Shown piece by piece: positions 11,327 to 21,466 of a stretch of 64,000 bases of DNA; the first letter of the stretch is position 1, and the number at the start of each line of letters is the position of its first letter. Below the pieces are notes generated by a model that saw only the letters and a program-made list of their open reading frames with translations, made no database searches and was not told the DNA's origin. This DNA comes from Porphyridium purpureum (taxonomy: Eukaryota > Rhodophyta > Bangiophyceae > Porphyridiales > Porphyridiaceae). The translations under genes and the position numbers were made by a program. Location of the stretch: NCBI GenBank assembly GCA_008690995.1, contig VRMN01000013.1, forward strand, positions 62,001 through 126,000, read 5' to 3'.

Positions 11327-11424
11327 GCGCTCCGGGTCATGCTCCGCCTCCCGGCCGACCCGCGCGAGCCGCCGCGCGCCGCCGCGGACGCAAACCCGCG
11401 GCGACCGACCCCCATCACCGCCAT

Positions 11425-13072
11425 CGCTTTCCCCCCTCTCGCACACTCCCTCCCTCTCCCTCTCTCCTCCACTCTCCACTCTTCCTTACTCGCATCGACG
11501 CCCGCGCGTCCCGTCTGCTGGCAATCGCTGTACCCTCGTGATCGGAACTGTACTTCACGAGCAGCGTGTTGCGCGCGCGAGCAGCGTGACGGTGTGGCCC
11601 AGTGGTCGGCCGGGACGCGGGGGAATGTCGCCGAGCGGATGCCGACCCTGTAGACGATGCTCCCGTTCGTGTGCGGAGCAGAGTCCTGGGGCGACGCGCG
11701 CGTGGCAGATGACGGATGACGGACAGTCCGTGGTGGTCGCCCGCGTCGTTGGTTGAGAGCAGCACAGATTGTCGCCGAGCAGATGAAGCACAGAAAAGTG
11801 CGGATTTCCTCGTGTGGTTTGAATCCAGAAGAAGAAGAGGAGGAAGATTCCGCGCAGAGCTGCCCGCTGATGTATTTAAATCCGAAGAAACCATGTGCTA
11901 CTTGAAACCGTGTGCTTCTAGTTGAGGAAACGGCCTCTCACCGCGTGCGAGCTGCAAGTTCATGGCTTTCTGGGATCAGTATCCTGTCGAAGCGTGATTG
12001 ATCATTTGCCACGAAAGTCGGAAGCCTGAGCTTCGCGGCTCCAGAGAGACCAAACAGTTGACGAAGGCGAAGGCTGCACGGCAGGTAGTGAAACCATCAC
12101 AACGGACATGGGGCTGGCGTGCAGGAGGTGGCATCCTGAGACGTCTGTCGCCTTGAGCACACACAAGCGTTTTAGACTCATGCGCTTGTTGCGCTTCTTT
12201 CTTGCCTTTGACGCGCGCTCTGCTACGCACCCTGACTGTGTGGCGTGCAATTATTCAGAAGGTGAATAATTGACGTGCGCCGACAACCGCACCAGCGACG
12301 CCTGCAAAAGCCACTCTTCAATTACATCGCCAACATAATACAAGGGTTTTTTTCTACGGCGGAGAAACGGCAGTCTTTTGGTGGACAAGCCGTGATTTCT
12401 TCAAGTTCTTTCGATGTCTTAAAGATCAATTCATTCCGCTGTTCTGTATGGACAGGCGGTCAGCCGGTGTTTGTGGAAAAAGCGATCAGGCAAAATGGAT
12501 TTATGATGTGAATTACGTCAACACGCATCGCACAAAGAATCGCGCTCTGCAAGCCTTTTGTGGTGTCTCTCTTACAAAAGAAGTGTCTCCAGAAGAGCGT
12601 AATTGTGGCACATATCCTCCACCCATTCAAGAATTTCGTGTTACATGTCAGACCAGATGACTTCATTATCAAATTATGACCCCGCGTGTCCAATGGATTC
12701 TTTAATGAATGCCGGTAATCAGTGCCGCAGACGCTTTAACGCTTGAATTGCTTGCAAAATTTTGTCTCGGCGGCAGAATTTGAGCTTGTTTCGAATGCAG
12801 CGGGCATCCGGAATTCGCCAAGTGATTCGTAATCTTTGACCTCAGAGCTGAGAAGAAAAGCAAGTGTGACTGCTCGACTGCGAAAGGAATAGTCGAGTCC
12901 TTTTGGCGCAGATTTTGGCGCTTCAGACAGGGGAAGCCAAATTGCTGTGTTGGAGCGCTAACTTGCTCTCATTTTTCGGGCGATGCGCGACAAGCGAAGG
13001 GCACAAAGAAGCACCAGATCTCAAAAGCCAGAGCAAAGACATCAACCGATTATTCCACATCTTTCATTTCCG
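11425..13072. other. 1.6 kb between the i-AAA protease and anoctamin genes, no gene seen
   Basis: The left part should hold the promoter and leader of the minus-strand protease gene: a CT-rich stretch (GA-rich in the transcript) at about 11431-11470 and an ACTGTAC heptamer at 11547-11553. At 12248-12272 CAATTATTC and GAATAATTG form a perfect 9-bp inverted repeat around a 7-base loop, a possible hairpin. Open frames here are short and unlike any family I know. The right end is 3' flank of the anoctamin gene. Confidence 0.55.
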
Positions 13073-15601
13073 CTACAGCTCCTGCTCATCCCCTGCTCCC
13101 GAAGCGTTCGATTTGCCAGACGCGTTGGCCGATTTGCGCTGCCTCAGCGAGGAAAAGTGCGCGTCGACATCGCTGGCCACGTCAAAGCGATCGAGCTCGT
13201 TTGCCGCAAGTTCGTTCGCGCGCTCGGGATCCATTGTGAGCAGGTGCTTCGCATGGTACGAAGGCTTGTCGCCGATGCCAAAGGCAAACGCAATGTCGTA
13301 CTCCTGTCGTGCCAGCGCTTTCTGAACAGGCAGCGGGGTGTCCGGTACGGCAATCGCCAGAAGTCCCTTGATGGCAAATAAGGCCAGAACTATGATGAAG
13401 AACGCAAGCGCTTCATTCGCTGTTGTGACATTCGGAAACAAGATTTTGATGCTGCCGCTGGTGTACACCAAAAGACCGGCGTTGGACAGAACCGCGAGGA
13501 ATGAAACCACTTGCATACAAATATACCACGCACCGATCTCGTCGGCCATGACTGCGAACGTGCGCTGATGAAACATGAGGATCTTGTACGCGTCCGATCT
13601 CACTTCAACGAGGTTGTTAAAAACCGCGAGCAATGGCGCAAGCGGGAAGGCCACCGCAAACAGGGCGACATACCCAAACAGAAGAACAATTTCGTTGTAC
13701 TCGTTGATGACTGCCGTGTACTGTGGCAGATTGGATTCGTCATAATACCGGCTGATCATGTTGCTTCGCGGTTCTTCCTCATTTCCATCGCCTTTCTTGC
13801 CTTTTGCCTTGCACTTTAGAAGGCAGCGTTTGAAGCCAGTGACTAGCCAGGGCACGAGAACCTCGAGCGCCTGGCTGACAGTTACACGCACCGCGAGCAG
13901 CGTCAAAAGTTGAAAGCTGAGGTCAGACATGCAAGTCGGCTCATCCCCGCCGAGCCAACCCTGCGGGCACGGCGATGAAAACTTGCCCACGCCGCTCAGA
14001 AATGGCTTCACAAACGCAAAGAAGATCAGCGACGTATAGTTGGAAAAGAATTGAAAGCCGAAGCGCTTATAGATTAGCGAGTTGACGTACTCCTCGTCGC
14101 TGCGGTGATTCTCCTTGTTCGTGATAATCGTGGAAAGAATGCTCCACACGGCGTCCAGCACAATAATGGCGACGGCATTGATCACGCCTGGCACCATGGC
14201 CGCGATCGGGATATCGCCCAGGCCGTCTATGATGTCTTGACGGAAAAGCAGTAGCCCGACCTGTGCGGCAATGGCACAGCACGCGAAAAATACTGTCAGA
14301 CACGCACTGAGCATGAAAGTATACATTCGCTTGTTTCCCGGGTAGCGCCGAGTCACAACAATGTTGAGCTCGCGCGCCCGTTGGTTTCGCGTTGCGAGCA
14401 ATTCTGGGTCAGCGGCCTGAGTCTGCTTCTTGTTGCTTGCCTCAGGCAACAAGAGGTGGGTCTCGCCAAGCTCAACTAGCTTCTTGTCGAGCAGGTCATC
14501 CAGGTGCACAAAACCGTGCGCAAAGTAGAAACCAGGCTTCTCTGTCCCAACAAACTCCGGTCGGATGTTGTCGGCCTTATCTTCGTCAAAATACACAGTA
14601 CCCCATCTGAAGTTTAGCACGGCGTTCCGGCGCTTCCAGAACTCGTTGAAAAGAGCCGACCAAATCGCCATGATCACACAGTACGCCAGATTGAATCCCG
14701 AAATCACTTTGTCTCCCACATTGACGATGTAAATGATGTATACAGGTGTGCCAAGAATCGACAGAATCCACAAAAACTTTCCCAGGAACGCTGTCCACGC
14801 GAAGTAAATGGCGAGCTGAGAGCCCAGGTACTCGCGCAGCTGGTCGTACGGTGGGTCCCAGAACGGGTTCCACCACTTGTCCCAGACAGCCTTGCGCACC
14901 AAATCGTCCCGCATTTCGGGGTCGTGAAACGCCATGAATTGTAGGAACGATTTGTCGAAGGTCTCCTGCTGTAAGTTGATCCCGCAGCCATTGATATCAT
15001 CCAGTTGAACCGTTGCCTTTGTGATCTGCACGCGCTGCGCGGGTGTGAAGTAGTAGGGCAAATCATCATTTACGTAGCAGTGCTCGCGCTCCTTCTTGAA
15101 CTGCAGATGTCCACCGCCATACTCTTCCTTCAGCTTGCAGCGCCACTCGAGCACTTCGGCCTTCTCCTTCATCTTCTCGATCGGCAGCGAGCACCGCATC
15201 AGAATTTTCGACTTGTCGCGCGAGGTGGTCTGACTAATCGCAAATCCAGCATTCTTGAGCAAAGCATAGATGCGCTTGCGATTTTCATCTCGCTCGTTCC
15301 GCTTCTTGGTGGCTCCTTCTTGATCGCTGTCACTTGACACGTCAAAGGCCGGGTCGCCCTCAAACACAAAGCATACATCCCAGCCTTGCCGCGGCCGCGC
15401 GCCAGGCGCTTCCATGATACCCAAGTCCTTCACGCCATCCGCCTTGGCGCCCTCTGCACCAGGCACCTCTCCGTTAATCAGATCATTTCCCTGCTGGGGC
15501 GCCTCGGCATGCTCCACCCCTGAAGCGAGCGCATCGTGCTGCTCTGCCATTGTGTTGCCAGCTGCTGCGTCACCGTGCATTCGCGATGTCGGCTTGGGCA
15601 T
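13073..15601 (-). CDS. Anoctamin/TMEM16-family membrane protein
   Basis: An 842-residue multi-pass protein of the anoctamin family, whose members are calcium-activated chloride channels or phospholipid scramblases. After an acidic cytosolic N-terminus (about residues 1-240) come about ten hydrophobic segments. Diagnostic blocks are ENHRSDEEYVNSLIYKRFGF followed by SNYTSLIFFAFVKPF, and FPLAPLLAVFNNLVEVRSD followed by DEIGAWYI. Against my memory of mouse TMEM16A, acidic calcium ligands appear kept: the two Glu of NEYNEI, Glu and Asp of NNLVEVRSD, and the Glu in SQALEVL; the Asn four residues before that last Glu is replaced by Ser. Channel versus scramblase cannot be decided by eye. The start is the first ATG; the frame runs 11 codons further upstream to a GTG. 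The C-terminus is Ser-rich and disordered. Confidence 0.9.
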   Translation of the reverse strand: MPKPTSRMHGDAAAGNTMAEQHDALASGVEHAEAPQQGNDLINGEVPGAEGAKADGVKDLGIMEAPGARPRQGWDVCFVFEGDPAFDVSSDSDQEGATKKRNERDENRKRIYALLKNAGFAISQTTSRDKSKILMRCSLPIEKMKEKAEVLEWRCKLKEEYGGGHLQFKKEREHCYVNDDLPYYFTPAQRVQITKATVQLDDINGCGINLQQETFDKSFLQFMAFHDPEMRDDLVRKAVWDKWWNPFWDPPYDQLREYLGSQLAIYFAWTAFLGKFLWILSILGTPVYIIYIVNVGDKVISGFNLAYCVIMAIWSALFNEFWKRRNAVLNFRWGTVYFDEDKADNIRPEFVGTEKPGFYFAHGFVHLDDLLDKKLVELGETHLLLPEASNKKQTQAADPELLATRNQRARELNIVVTRRYPGNKRMYTFMLSACLTVFFACCAIAAQVGLLLFRQDIIDGLGDIPIAAMVPGVINAVAIIVLDAVWSILSTIITNKENHRSDEEYVNSLIYKRFGFQFFSNYTSLIFFAFVKPFLSGVGKFSSPCPQGWLGGDEPTCMSDLSFQLLTLLAVRVTVSQALEVLVPWLVTGFKRCLLKCKAKGKKGDGNEEEPRSNMISRYYDESNLPQYTAVINEYNEIVLLFGYVALFAVAFPLAPLLAVFNNLVEVRSDAYKILMFHQRTFAVMADEIGAWYICMQVVSFLAVLSNAGLLVYTSGSIKILFPNVTTANEALAFFIIVLALFAIKGLLAIAVPDTPLPVQKALARQEYDIAFAFGIGDKPSYHAKHLLTMDPERANELAANELDRFDVASDVDAHFSSLRQRKSANASGKSNASGAGDEQEL

Positions 15602-15815
15602 GCCCCTGTGGGCCTCTGTACCTGTCAGTCGCACTGACGGCCTCCCCCTTTGGCACCTCCCCGCGTGACCCCGCTGTCAGCTCTGCTCACCACAATGGCT
15701 GCCTAAAAATGAACGCGGGCGCGGGACGCTGACACAGAAGAGTGTGTGAATTTTTATCTAGTCAATAATTCAAGGTGCTGAGCTGACTTGACGGCGCTGG
15801 CGCTGGGTACACACT

Positions 15816-16922
15816 TTACTGGAAGCCGCCAAATGCGACCTGCAGGCTTTGCTCATCGATGACGTACATTCGTTGAGCCGGGGATGAGCCGGCACCCAGC
15901 TCGCCCTCGTACATGTCGAAACGAACCACGCCAGCGTTGGACAGTTTCCGGGATTTGCCTTGAAAGGTCGAGCTTCCAGGCAGAAAGGTGCGCATCAAAA
16001 ACCGGAAATACAGGCTGTGTCCACCCGCCACAACGATGCACGCCTCGGGCCGCTCGAACGCCCACGCAAGGAACGACATCATGCGCTTGAGCCCATTCGA
16101 GTCTACGGGCTTATTACCAGTGTTCATGGACACATCGAAACTACCGCTCGGGTTACTGCTTTTGAAGCTTTTCGGGAAGTATTGTGCCACGTTGGCACCA
16201 AATTCGGGAACAGCGTGCTTCTCCGCGAGAGGAATACCGTCGACGTTGACAGTTACTTCCTGGAGCGCAGTCAAGACGTGCAACGGCTCTTCGGTCAATT
16301 CAAATCGCTTGGTAAGCCCGATCAGTGCGGTCTCCATGCTACGGCGCAGGTTGCTGCACGTCACGACTGATGGTAATGATCCCTTTCCGGCGAGGATCTT
16401 GAGCGTGTCGCTTGTACCTGTCGATGCGTCGTCACGAAGAGCGTCCGCCAGCTCCAGTGACTGCGCAATACCGGTATCACTTAGGCTCGAATCGAAGAAC
16501 ACCGAATCTCCGGTGACAAGCAGTCTGAGCTCGCGCACCAGCGCAGCGAAAAGGCGGCCAGGAAAGTCCGCGCCAAAACCTCGATTGAACACCTCGTTCC
16601 AGTCGGACTCGCCATGCCGTATGTAGATGATGGTCTTGCACCTTGCGCCTGGAGGGATCCGTGCGTCCGCAGCGTCTGGAAGCTTTGCCCACTTTTTATC
16701 TTTGGAGAGCATCATTTGCAGCGCGCCGTCCTTGATCATGACCAACTTCCTGACCACGCACGCGGCCTCCGGCACGGAGCGGGCGGCCACAAGCAAGGCG
16801 AGCGACGCACCCACAGCAGTCAAGAGCGCGCAACCCGCCACCAGCGCAAACACTGGCGCGTGCCATCCCTCCTGCTGCAGCATATTCTTCACGAAGAAGT
16901 CCGCCTCCCACAGCCACCCCAT
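15816..16922 (-). CDS. Membrane-anchored histidine phosphatase family protein
   Basis: A 368-residue protein with one N-terminal membrane span (about residues 22-47) and a histidine phosphatase fold behind it. The phosphohistidine motif is IYIRHGESDWN (R102 H103 G104). The conserved arginine region CSNLRRSMETALIG and the second catalytic histidine in VVAGGHSLYFRFLMRTF are also present, so the catalytic set looks complete. The family includes phosphoglycerate mutases, acid phosphatases and protein phosphatases such as PGAM5; membrane anchoring fits a phosphatase better than a glycolytic mutase, but the substrate is unknown. The start is the first ATG in frame, which places the span at the natural N-terminus. 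The stop lies about 215 bp upstream of the anoctamin start, so the two minus-strand genes are in tandem. Confidence 0.85.
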   Translation of the reverse strand: MGWLWEADFFVKNMLQQEGWHAPVFALVAGCALLTAVGASLALLVAARSVPEAACVVRKLVMIKDGALQMMLSKDKKWAKLPDAADARIPPGARCKTIIYIRHGESDWNEVFNRGFGADFPGRLFAALVRELRLLVTGDSVFFDSSLSDTGIAQSLELADALRDDASTGTSDTLKILAGKGSLPSVVTCSNLRRSMETALIGLTKRFELTEEPLHVLTALQEVTVNVDGIPLAEKHAVPEFGANVAQYFPKSFKSSNPSGSFDVSMNTGNKPVDSNGLKRMMSFLAWAFERPEACIVVAGGHSLYFRFLMRTFLPGSSTFQGKSRKLSNAGVVRFDMYEGELGAGSSPAQRMYVIDEQSLQVAFGGFQ

Positions 16923-17526
16923 CGCGCCGCTACCTGCTGGCGCTGCTGCGTCTCTTCGCAAGCCGAACCGTCCACTCAAAGCCACAGATCCTCACTGATG
17001 CGCACGCAACATCGAAGCGCATGAAGACCGCCACGCCGCTCCGCCCACCCGCCTCGATCGTCCCTTTCCCAACCACACCGTCTCGTTCTCCCTCCCTCCC
17101 TCTCTCCAACCCCACTCGGAACGCACACACCCACGTCCTCCAATCCTCCGACACAATCCCCCACCCGACTAGGAGACAGAACGGTTTACCGGCTTACCGG
17201 CTTACCGGCTTACCGGCTTACCGGCTTACCGGCTTGAGGAGGCAAGGGGTATTGGACTGTACTCATGTTACACAACGCGAAATAACGCTGTACCTCCTCC
17301 TCGAGTCGCACAGCGGTGCGCTCGGAGATTGAGCGCCGCGGCAGGAAAGCCGGCGGGCGGGGGCTTGTGGGTGAGGGAGACACAACAGAGAAAGCAGGCT
17401 GCTCTTGCGCTGGCAAGGTTGAGGTGGCTTTGGCTCGCGCCTCGCGGTGGCTGGACTGTCACTTCGCTGGAAAGAATTGTTCACAGGCGCGTGAGAGTGG
17501 CCGCGAGAGAGAGAGTTGGGGTCAGG
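16923..17526. other. Divergent promoter region with an 8-bp tandem repeat
   Basis: This separates the phosphatase (minus) and thioredoxin (plus) starts. It contains a CT-rich tract at about 17086-17107, a tandem array of ACCGGCTT at about 17183-17235 (six near-perfect copies), an ACTGTAC heptamer at 17256-17262 and a GAGAGAGAGAG tract at about 17503-17515 just ahead of the thioredoxin ATG. Confidence 0.6.
17183..17235. repeat. 8-bp tandem repeat, unit ACCGGCTT
   Basis: About six contiguous copies of ACCGGCTT, the first slightly diverged. It is non-coding and sits between two divergent promoters. Confidence 0.9.
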
Positions 17527-18156
17527 ATGTGGACGCCCTGCGCTGCGTTTCTGTTGCCGGCAGGTGTGAGAGGTGGGAGTGATGTGCCACGGTTGCGGCG
17601 TGGATGTGGACGTGGAATAGGGCCAATTGGACAGCTGGAGGCTGTCGTCGGAGCGCGAGCGCGCGTGCGCGTGCAGAATGTGGCGGTCGCCGAGGCGGAA
17701 CGCGGCGTGAGTGAGGGCGAGAGTCAGCGTGTGACGCCGCAGGATATTCTGAGCCGCCGCAACGAGCAGGCAGTAGTGGTGCCAGTCGCTGGGCCGGCCG
17801 AGTTTCTGGCCGCCATGGAGTGCTCCGCAAAGCAGCTCGTGGTGGTCAAATTCTACGCGCCGTGGTGCAAGTCGTGCGCCGAAATCGAGCCCAAGTTTCG
17901 CCGCTACGCGCACGAGTACCCTGAGTTTCTGTTTTGCGAGGTGGACCTGCAAGAGAACAAGGACATGTGCCGACGCGTGGGCGTGTCCGCGCTGCCGTTC
18001 TTCCAATTCTACGACGGAGGCGCTGGAAAATGCGAGAGTTTCTCCGCGGGACCGAAGCGATTTAACGACCTGGTGGTTGCGAAGCTGCAAGAGTATTCGA
18101 CTGGCAAGTGCGATCTTGCCAATCATCCGGAGGAAGCGCCAGTTTCCTCGCATTGA
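17527..18156 (+). CDS. Thioredoxin-like protein with WCKSC active site and N-terminal leader
   Basis: A 209-residue protein whose C-terminal ~110 residues form a thioredoxin domain. The redox motif is FYAPWCKSCAEIEP (W113, C114, C117), a WCxxC variant in which the usual Gly-Pro pair is Lys-Ser. The downstream cis-proline is present in VSALPFFQFYDGG. WCxSC motifs are typical of atypical plastid thioredoxins such as the ACHT group rather than classical f/m types; I place it there only tentatively. The first ~60 residues are Arg/Gly/Ala-rich with a hydrophobic start (MWTPCAAFLLPAG), resembling an organelle transit or bipartite leader. The ATG at 17527 is the first in frame, although the frame is open from 17329. 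Confidence 0.85.
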   Translation: MWTPCAAFLLPAGVRGGSDVPRLRRGCGRGIGPIGQLEAVVGARARVRVQNVAVAEAERGVSEGESQRVTPQDILSRRNEQAVVVPVAGPAEFLAAMECSAKQLVVVKFYAPWCKSCAEIEPKFRRYAHEYPEFLFCEVDLQENKDMCRRVGVSALPFFQFYDGGAGKCESFSAGPKRFNDLVVAKLQEYSTGKCDLANHPEEAPVSSH

Positions 18157-18557
18157 GCCTGAGCCAAGAGCGAACGGCAGACCATCGTCAGACGTAAAGC
18201 TCCTTCTTTTCGCCGCCTCCTTGTCGACCCGAACAACCAACCATGCCGCCACAAACTGTACACCCGGCGCTCCTACGTCGTCGCGACATACGGCTGTGCC
18301 GCTCTGGAGAGAAAAGACAGAGCCGCGCGTGGGTCGGAGTGGATCTGGCTTCGCTATCGTGTGAGTGACTGGATCGCAACCGCAACATCAGCGCGCGTGG
18401 AGTCGCAGATCGTCCGCATTGGGCGTTATCTTCAAGTGGTGGACGCGCAGCGGTCTGCTCCGTCTAAAACACGGCATCGTGCTCGACGCACGGCCCGCGC
18501 TTTCGGCGAGTGTTGACGCAAGGAGGGCAACCCAAGTAGCGCAGGCTGATCTTCCGA
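18157..18557. other. Intergenic region ahead of the armadillo-repeat gene
   Basis: About 400 bp holding the thioredoxin 3' flank and the next promoter. An ACTGTAC heptamer lies at 18255-18261. No gene or clear TATA box is seen. Confidence 0.5.
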
Positions 18558-21248
18558 ATGTGGACCGTGAGGGTCGCGGTTGTTCGCTTGGAGCGCGGCA
18601 TCCGTGCGATTCGCGAGCTTAGTGGTGTTCGTGGAGTCTGCCAGTCGCGATGCGGAGGACTTGATTCTGATGTGGTCGTACAAGTACAGAGGTTTTCGAC
18701 TCTGTCACGAGTGTCCCGATGGGGTAGCGCGGGTACCCGCACCTGGACTGAGGCGAGATCAATCGGTGACGCTGGCATAAGAACCGGACGGACGCAGCCA
18801 GTTTCTCCGAATGGTATAATATTGGCATCTGCCACGACCGCGGCGGTCGCCGTGGCTGCTTGCTGGATTTCCGCGTCTTTAGCGAGCACGGCCACTATGC
18901 CCGCATCGCCTCTTCATATGCATTGTGATTCTGCTTCATCTCCTACGTCCGTTTCAGGTTTGGACGCCCTGGCCAAGGGACTGACGAGCGAGGAGACAAA
19001 ACCAGCTGAGCGCGTTGCGATTCTACAAGACCTGAACGCTGTGTGCATCCACATTGATAACCACGCTCAGCTGCTGCGCGCGGGCTTGGTTCCTATATTG
19101 TTGGATCGATTGTTATCATTGAGCAAATCGCAAACAGACGAAGAGCAAGACGCATCTACATTACAGAAGGAGTCAGATTTGACGGCCGAAGTCCTGGCTT
19201 CGCTCGCCGTTACCCCCGATGCCGTGCCGGTATACCTCGAAGCTGGCGCAGTGGAATTGCTGCTGCGCCTGCTTTCAGAGTCGATTGCGGCTTTCACGTC
19301 CTCAATGTCGTCGTCCGCCGTTTCTTGGTTGCAGCCCTGGAAGTGGAAGAGGGACTCCACAAATGCGGGGTCGTCGGAGAGTACGAGCGCGGACGCAGCA
19401 GGGGTCGTCCCGCTCAACACCCCAGCGACACAGCAGTATGTACGGTGCATAGCGTTTCTGCTAAGGAGCGGGCGCGGTGCGCCGGAGCACGTGCTCGCAC
19501 ATTCAGAAAGCACTGCTGCACCATCTGTGCTATGCTCGTTGCTCCAGCACACTGCCGATGCGGAGACTCGCAGGTACGCCATGCTTGCAGTGGCGCTTCT
19601 TTGCCCATTGCAGGCAGACTCTGTCATTCAGTGTGGTGGTCTTCGCCGCATGATCGAACTCATATCATCCGCTCAGTTCCAGACAGATGACGTGCTTCAG
19701 TGGTATGTCACGGGAGGCTTGCATCAGCTGTCCAAGGACGCAGCCATCTACAAGGCCCTGCTGAAACACAAAGTGGTCCCGGCGCTTTGCAACTTTCTCG
19801 GGATCTCTTCTGCAGGAGCTCCCAACCCACAAGCCGAAACGTACGCCGTGCGGGCACTACGGAACCTGCTTATCGCTGACTCGCCTGAAGGTGCGGCGCT
19901 TCGAAAGTCTGCGGCTTCAGAGTATGCAGGTGCGGCGTTGTGCAATGTTTTGAACGGCACGGAAAGGAATCCAGGTTTGCTGCGTGCGACATGCGTTTCA
20001 ATCCAGGAGGTTGCGGCGTTCCTGCAGACAAAAATGGATGGCAAGGCCGACAAGCGAATAGCTACCACCACCACTGAAAGAAACAGTGCGACACAGATAT
20101 TGACCAGCATGGTCGTCGGAGCCGGTGATTCCGGTGGCGCGATCTCTCGCCTGCTGGCGCTCGCGTCGTCACGCGATATTGCCCCGCGCGTGCATACTGC
20201 GGCGCTGCTGGCAATGCGGGAGCTCTGCTTGGCTGCGCAGGGCGGCGCCGTGCAAGGTATGGATGCCGTTTTGCGGGTGAATAACTCTGCTGCCATTCGT
20301 GTGCTCGTACAGGATGCGCAATCGAAGGATGCCACGATTGCGCTCGCCGCCATGGAATGCGGCGCCGCGTTGACCGAGTGGGGTCCGGTGGCTGAGGTAT
20401 CAGGAGACTTGATAACGCTCTTGTGCAGCGCGGCTGGTGCTGTTTCCGGCACGGCGGCGACGCGAGCGCTCGTGTCAATCTTTGCACACTGCTCCAGGTA
20501 CGAAACCCCAAGACGGCTGATCGGGTACGAAGGTGGGCTGGCCAAGCTGGTTCAAATCTTGAACGAACCGTCGTTTCAAAGCGACACCGTTATTTTCCGC
20601 GACGGGCTACGCGCGCTGTATAATTTGAGCACCTCGCCACTGTTCAAACTCATGGTAGCGCAGAGAGGGGGGCTGGAATTGTTCGCTCGCGGCGCGCACA
20701 GCGCGGATCCTCTCACGCGCAAGTACGCACACTGTGCGCTCGCGGCGCTTCTTGACCGGCCGGAGTATATAGCGCGTGTCGCCGAGCTCAACGTTGCACC
20801 ACCGCTGGCACATGCAGTACTTTCTGCTGGCTCGGCTACGAAAACAAAGAGCGATGATAAGGGCAGTGCAGATGCTGCAGGTATTGCTCACTGCAGCCTA
20901 CTCGCGCTGGCACAGCTCACAAACATGCCTGACCAGCTGTCGACACTGGCGTTATCCGGTGCGCCTGCGGCGTTTTCTAGCGCTCTGGCAAGTGCCGTGG
21001 CCAAGGGAAACGCCCCTCAATACGAACTCGAGTACATTCTCGTCGCGCTTTGTAATCTTTCGAGCACGGAAGCTGGCCGCAAGGCACTGGGAAGGACCAA
21101 TATTAAGAAGGATCTCATGACGGTCACGACATCGTTTTTGTACGCTGGCATGATCCAGAATATGGCGGCGACCGTGCTGGAAAATCTGACTTCAAATGCG
21201 GCCATTGTTGCGCCCGTCATTCCGCAGCAGCCATTCCCAGTTTTGTAG
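18558..21248 (+). CDS. Armadillo-repeat protein with N-terminal targeting leader and membrane span
   Basis: An 896-residue protein built mostly of armadillo/HEAT-type helical repeats from about residue 130 to the C-terminus. Typical repeat texts are GGLRRMIELISSAQFQTDD, YAVRALRNLLIADSP and ALYNLSTSPLFKLMVAQRGG. The first ~85 residues are basic, Ser/Arg-rich and poor in acids (for example RFSTLSRVSRWGS), resembling a mitochondrial presequence. A hydrophobic segment follows at about 86-107 (ILASATTAAVAVAACWIS). The layout suggests an organelle-membrane protein exposing a repeat scaffold, but no enzymatic motif is visible and I do not recognise a named ortholog. The start is the first ATG in frame and is supported by the leader. 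Confidence 0.8.
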   Translation: MWTVRVAVVRLERGIRAIRELSGVRGVCQSRCGGLDSDVVVQVQRFSTLSRVSRWGSAGTRTWTEARSIGDAGIRTGRTQPVSPNGIILASATTAAVAVAACWISASLASTATMPASPLHMHCDSASSPTSVSGLDALAKGLTSEETKPAERVAILQDLNAVCIHIDNHAQLLRAGLVPILLDRLLSLSKSQTDEEQDASTLQKESDLTAEVLASLAVTPDAVPVYLEAGAVELLLRLLSESIAAFTSSMSSSAVSWLQPWKWKRDSTNAGSSESTSADAAGVVPLNTPATQQYVRCIAFLLRSGRGAPEHVLAHSESTAAPSVLCSLLQHTADAETRRYAMLAVALLCPLQADSVIQCGGLRRMIELISSAQFQTDDVLQWYVTGGLHQLSKDAAIYKALLKHKVVPALCNFLGISSAGAPNPQAETYAVRALRNLLIADSPEGAALRKSAASEYAGAALCNVLNGTERNPGLLRATCVSIQEVAAFLQTKMDGKADKRIATTTTERNSATQILTSMVVGAGDSGGAISRLLALASSRDIAPRVHTAALLAMRELCLAAQGGAVQGMDAVLRVNNSAAIRVLVQDAQSKDATIALAAMECGAALTEWGPVAEVSGDLITLLCSAAGAVSGTAATRALVSIFAHCSRYETPRRLIGYEGGLAKLVQILNEPSFQSDTVIFRDGLRALYNLSTSPLFKLMVAQRGGLELFARGAHSADPLTRKYAHCALAALLDRPEYIARVAELNVAPPLAHAVLSAGSATKTKSDDKGSADAAGIAHCSLLALAQLTNMPDQLSTLALSGAPAAFSSALASAVAKGNAPQYELEYILVALCNLSSTEAGRKALGRTNIKKDLMTVTTSFLYAGMIQNMAATVLENLTSNAAIVAPVIPQQPFPVL

Positions 21249-21466
21249 CGTGGGCACGCGGGCGTCGATTGTCCCAAGGGTCCCCTGATTGTATATACGG
21301 AAGCAGTAACACAACATCGCGAATAGCCATGGACATGGCACAGTGGGAGTTTCTCGACTACTTTTATTCTCAGCAAGGTCACAGCGTCGACTCGCGGTGC
21401 CGGCAACAGAACGTCAGTTTTCGCGCCGGCTTGAAAGGTCCTCTTTTATACATTCCGCTCCGAGTT

